Assembly (NCBI GenBank): GCA_023460875.1
Contig: JAEWOQ010000208.1
Location: 1 to 7,502 of the forward strand
Origin: Pseudomonadota bacterium
GTDB taxonomy: Bacteria > Myxococcota_A > Polyangia > Polyangiales > Polyangiaceae
Length of the DNA: 7,502 nucleotides
Reading direction: 5' to 3'
Shown: piece by piece, positions 5,763 to 7,502 of the stretch
Numbering within the stretch: the first letter of the stretch is position 1
Layout: each line of letters begins with the position of its first letter
The notes under the pieces: model-generated
Seen by the model: only the letters and a program-made list of their open reading frames with translations
Database searches by the model: none
Told to the model about the DNA's origin: nothing
Made by a program: the position numbers and the translations under genes

Positions 5763-7502
5763 GGCTGTTCCATTGGGTGGCGAGAAGCAGTGTCCTTGGT
5801 TCCGTGCTTGCCAGGCACTTGGTGGCAGCGTGTATCTGCGGCGGCGCGTTGGCTTTAGTCGAGACCGTAGAGGTCTTCGCGGGGGGCCATGGAGCGACGC
5901 TCTCGTTGGGTCAGGGAGTTTTGTTCTTCACTGTATCCGCTGGGCTTCTGATTTTCGCAGCTGGCCTGGTGGGAACAGGAGCGATGTTTCTTGTCCACCT
6001 GTTGCGCCAGATCGGTCCTCTTCGGACACTGCGCTTCTCCGGCGTCAGAGCGACGGCGGCCTTGACAGCCTGCAACGTCCTGCTCGCGCTCGTGGCTCTA
6101 GTTCCCCTCTACGGTCCGAGACATGTAACCATGGGTTCGTGGGAGCTGATGGCCACCTTGCCTGTTGCCGCCTGCGTGGGCATGGTCGCGAATGGAACTG
6201 TGCGACGTTGGCCAGGTCTCCTCGCCGTTCTCGTCACCGTTAACGTCGTGCTCGGATACCTCGTTCTGAGCCGCTGGCTCTACATGTTCTCGCGGTACGG
6301 GAGTTTGCGCTATCTGCACGGCCTTGGATTGGTGCTCCTTCTTCTCCTTCTATACTGGATCGTGTTCCACCGACCGTGGCGCAGTGGGCGAGGCGAGAAA
6401 GAGGTGGGCAAGCTCGCCCTGGCAACGCTCGGGTGTGTATATGCAATTGCCCTTCTGACAACTTCTCGAGCCCTGGATCATGGCGGTCACGCGTTGCCAG
6501 TGGTCCTTCACGAACGTACGACGTTGGTTCATCGGGTGTTGTCGTGGACCCCCCCGCTGCACAGCGGGCTTCCTCCGCGCATGGATGCGTGGGAGGCGGC
6601 ATGTGGGCCCGACATGCAGAGAGAGCGATCGTCACGGCCGCAGGCTGATGCGGTCGTTGACCCGGGCTCGGTTCGCGGTGTTCTCCTCCTAGTCGTGGAT
6701 TCGCTTCGCGCCGATCGATTCGAGGCAATGCGGGACGGCCGCCCGCTGACTCCAAGCCTGAGAAGGGAAGCAGAGCGCTCGACCTTGTTCGCGAACGCGT
6801 TCGCAGCTTATCCTGGGACTCTTCTCTCACTGCAGGCGATGACGTCTGGCAGGTACTTGCAACCTAGCCAGAAATTCGGGGAGGCCCCGACCGGGCTCGG
6901 GGAACTCCTCAGAGCTCACGGGGTGACTGCTGAAGCCATCATCGGACACGAGAACCTCCGCATAACCCTGCACGACATGAAGCTCGATGAGCGCCTCGAT
7001 GTAGAAAACCTTCCCGAGGGAAAGAAGGCTCGCACATCTCCGGACGTGGCGCGAGCTAGCCTGGAGGCGCTCGCCCGCCTCAGCGCTCAGGACAAGCGTT
7101 TTCTGCTAGTTAGTCACTTCTATGATCCTCACGCGCACTATGTCGGCAACGAGTTGGCGGATTTCGGTAGCAGCGAGGAAGATCGCTATGACGCTGAAGT
7201 TTACTATACCGATCACTGGATGGGGTGGCTCCTGAGAGAGGCAGAATCAGCAGCGCTCTTGGACGGGGTGGCTATTGCGATCATCAATGACCACGGAGAT
7301 GAGTTCTGGGACCATCGCTACATGCGGCATCAGTTCCGTCTTTACGACGAAACGATCCGACATCTCCTCATGATTCGGATGCCTGGTCAGGAGCTCGGGC
7401 GTCGTGTTACGATGCCGGTTTCGGGTGTTGACCTTCGCCCGACGTTGCTGGCCCTCCTTGGGATCTCCGACGATGCCGAGATCGACGGGGTCAGTCTCCT
7501 CC
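5759..7502 (+). CDS. Polytopic membrane protein with alkaline phosphatase/sulfatase-superfamily domain (3' end beyond window)
   Basis: From ATG 5759 (ATGA overlap, AGGAG at 5750-5754) the frame is open for 581 codons to the window end. Residues 1-235 hold about six or seven hydrophobic segments (near 14-35, 51-82, 98-117, 128-146, 153-171, 187-204, 217-234). A Pro/Arg-rich linker follows, then a sulfatase-type domain (PF00884-like) from about 306. Its motifs are VLLLVVDSLRADRF (308-321, metal ligand D314), FYDPHAHY (454-461), INDHGDEFWDH (509-519, D511 and H512), and H524 before LYDE. GVDLRPTLLALLGI (556-569) and DGVSLL are usual near the domain end, so little is probably missing. Aligned to the sulfatase signature C-x-P-x-R...TGR, T354 occupies the Cys/Ser position (the segment ends SGR at 363-365). 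That resembles EptA-, LtaS- and OpgB-type transferases more than formylglycine sulfatases. It probably acts outside the cytoplasmic membrane on a phospho- or sulfo-substituent of the glycan or lipid. Codons here end in A/T more often than in the two preceding genes. Confidence 0.85.
   Translation, partial: MRLFHWVARSSVLGSVLARHLVAACICGGALALVETVEVFAGGHGATLSLGQGVLFFTVSAGLLIFAAGLVGTGAMFLVHLLRQIGPLRTLRFSGVRATAALTACNVLLALVALVPLYGPRHVTMGSWELMATLPVAACVGMVANGTVRRWPGLLAVLVTVNVVLGYLVLSRWLYMFSRYGSLRYLHGLGLVLLLLLLYWIVFHRPWRSGRGEKEVGKLALATLGCVYAIALLTTSRALDHGGHALPVVLHERTTLVHRVLSWTPPLHSGLPPRMDAWEAACGPDMQRERSSRPQADAVVDPGSVRGVLLLVVDSLRADRFEAMRDGRPLTPSLRREAERSTLFANAFAAYPGTLLSLQAMTSGRYLQPSQKFGEAPTGLGELLRAHGVTAEAIIGHENLRITLHDMKLDERLDVENLPEGKKARTSPDVARASLEALARLSAQDKRFLLVSHFYDPHAHYVGNELADFGSSEEDRYDAEVYYTDHWMGWLLREAESAALLDGVAIAIINDHGDEFWDHRYMRHQFRLYDETIRHLLMIRMPGQELGRRVTMPVSGVDLRPTLLALLGISDDAEIDGVSLL

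Noticed and set aside
5773..6243. A 156-codon open frame on the plus strand at the start of the membrane gene
   Set aside because: It is out of frame with the continuous 581-codon membrane/sulfatase-domain gene starting at 5759 and shows no recognisable family.
6553..6568. Short hairpin CCCGCT-GCAC-AGCGGG considered as a terminator
   Set aside because: The stem is only six base pairs, no T-run follows, and the sulfatase-like gene continues through it in frame.
6240..6830. A 196-codon open frame on the minus strand
   Set aside because: It is antisense to the linker and catalytic start of the sulfatase-like gene and is Arg/Pro-rich low-complexity translation with no domain.

Overview
The window is the interior of a high-GC polysaccharide or glycan biosynthesis operon, read entirely on the + strand. 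It contains the last codons of an upstream gene, five complete genes, and a seventh gene that runs off the right edge. There is no intergenic space. Five of the six junctions are 4-base ATGA overlaps (80-83, 2351-2354, 4138-4141, 5106-5109, 5759-5762), and the sixth is an 11-base overlap (1188-1198). I see no promoter, terminator, RNA gene, mobile element, CRISPR array or attachment site. High GC, GC-ending codons and purine-rich Shine-Dalgarno sequences fit a high-GC Gram-negative such as a myxobacterium, but this is a weak guess because no taxonomic marker gene is present.

Layout: (1) 1-83, C-terminal end of an unidentified protein. (2) 80-1198, a GT4-type retaining glycosyltransferase with an intact E-x7-E motif. 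(3) 1188-2354, a protein resembling the uncharacterised nucleotidyltransferase family (PF14907-like), with a DxD motif. (4) 2351-4141, an N-terminal GT4/WbuB-like glycosyltransferase fused to a C-terminal PglC-like monotopic phosphoglycosyl transferase. (5) 4138-5109, an ATP-grasp ligase with a CarB-like Q/E/N metal triad. (6) 5106-5762, a HAD-superfamily phosphatase. (7) 5759 to the window end, a polytopic membrane protein with a C-terminal alkaline-phosphatase/sulfatase-superfamily domain. This last frame has no stop codon inside the window, so a search for closed ORFs would miss it. Its nucleophile position holds Thr rather than Cys or Ser.

Working model (inference): the phosphoglycosyl transferase half of gene 4 loads the first sugar phosphate onto undecaprenyl phosphate, and its fused GT half adds the second sugar. 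Gene 2 and probably the upstream gene extend the glycan. Genes 5 and 6 are a tightly coupled pair that probably makes or attaches an amide- or ester-type decoration to a carboxylated precursor. Gene 7 is a candidate periplasmic transferase or hydrolase that adds or removes a phospho- or sulfo-substituent. Gene 3 is the least understood member. The individual families are known. The most notable points are the bifunctional GT-PGT fusion, the ATP-grasp/HAD pair, and the Thr-type sulfatase-fold membrane enzyme, all in one coupled operon.
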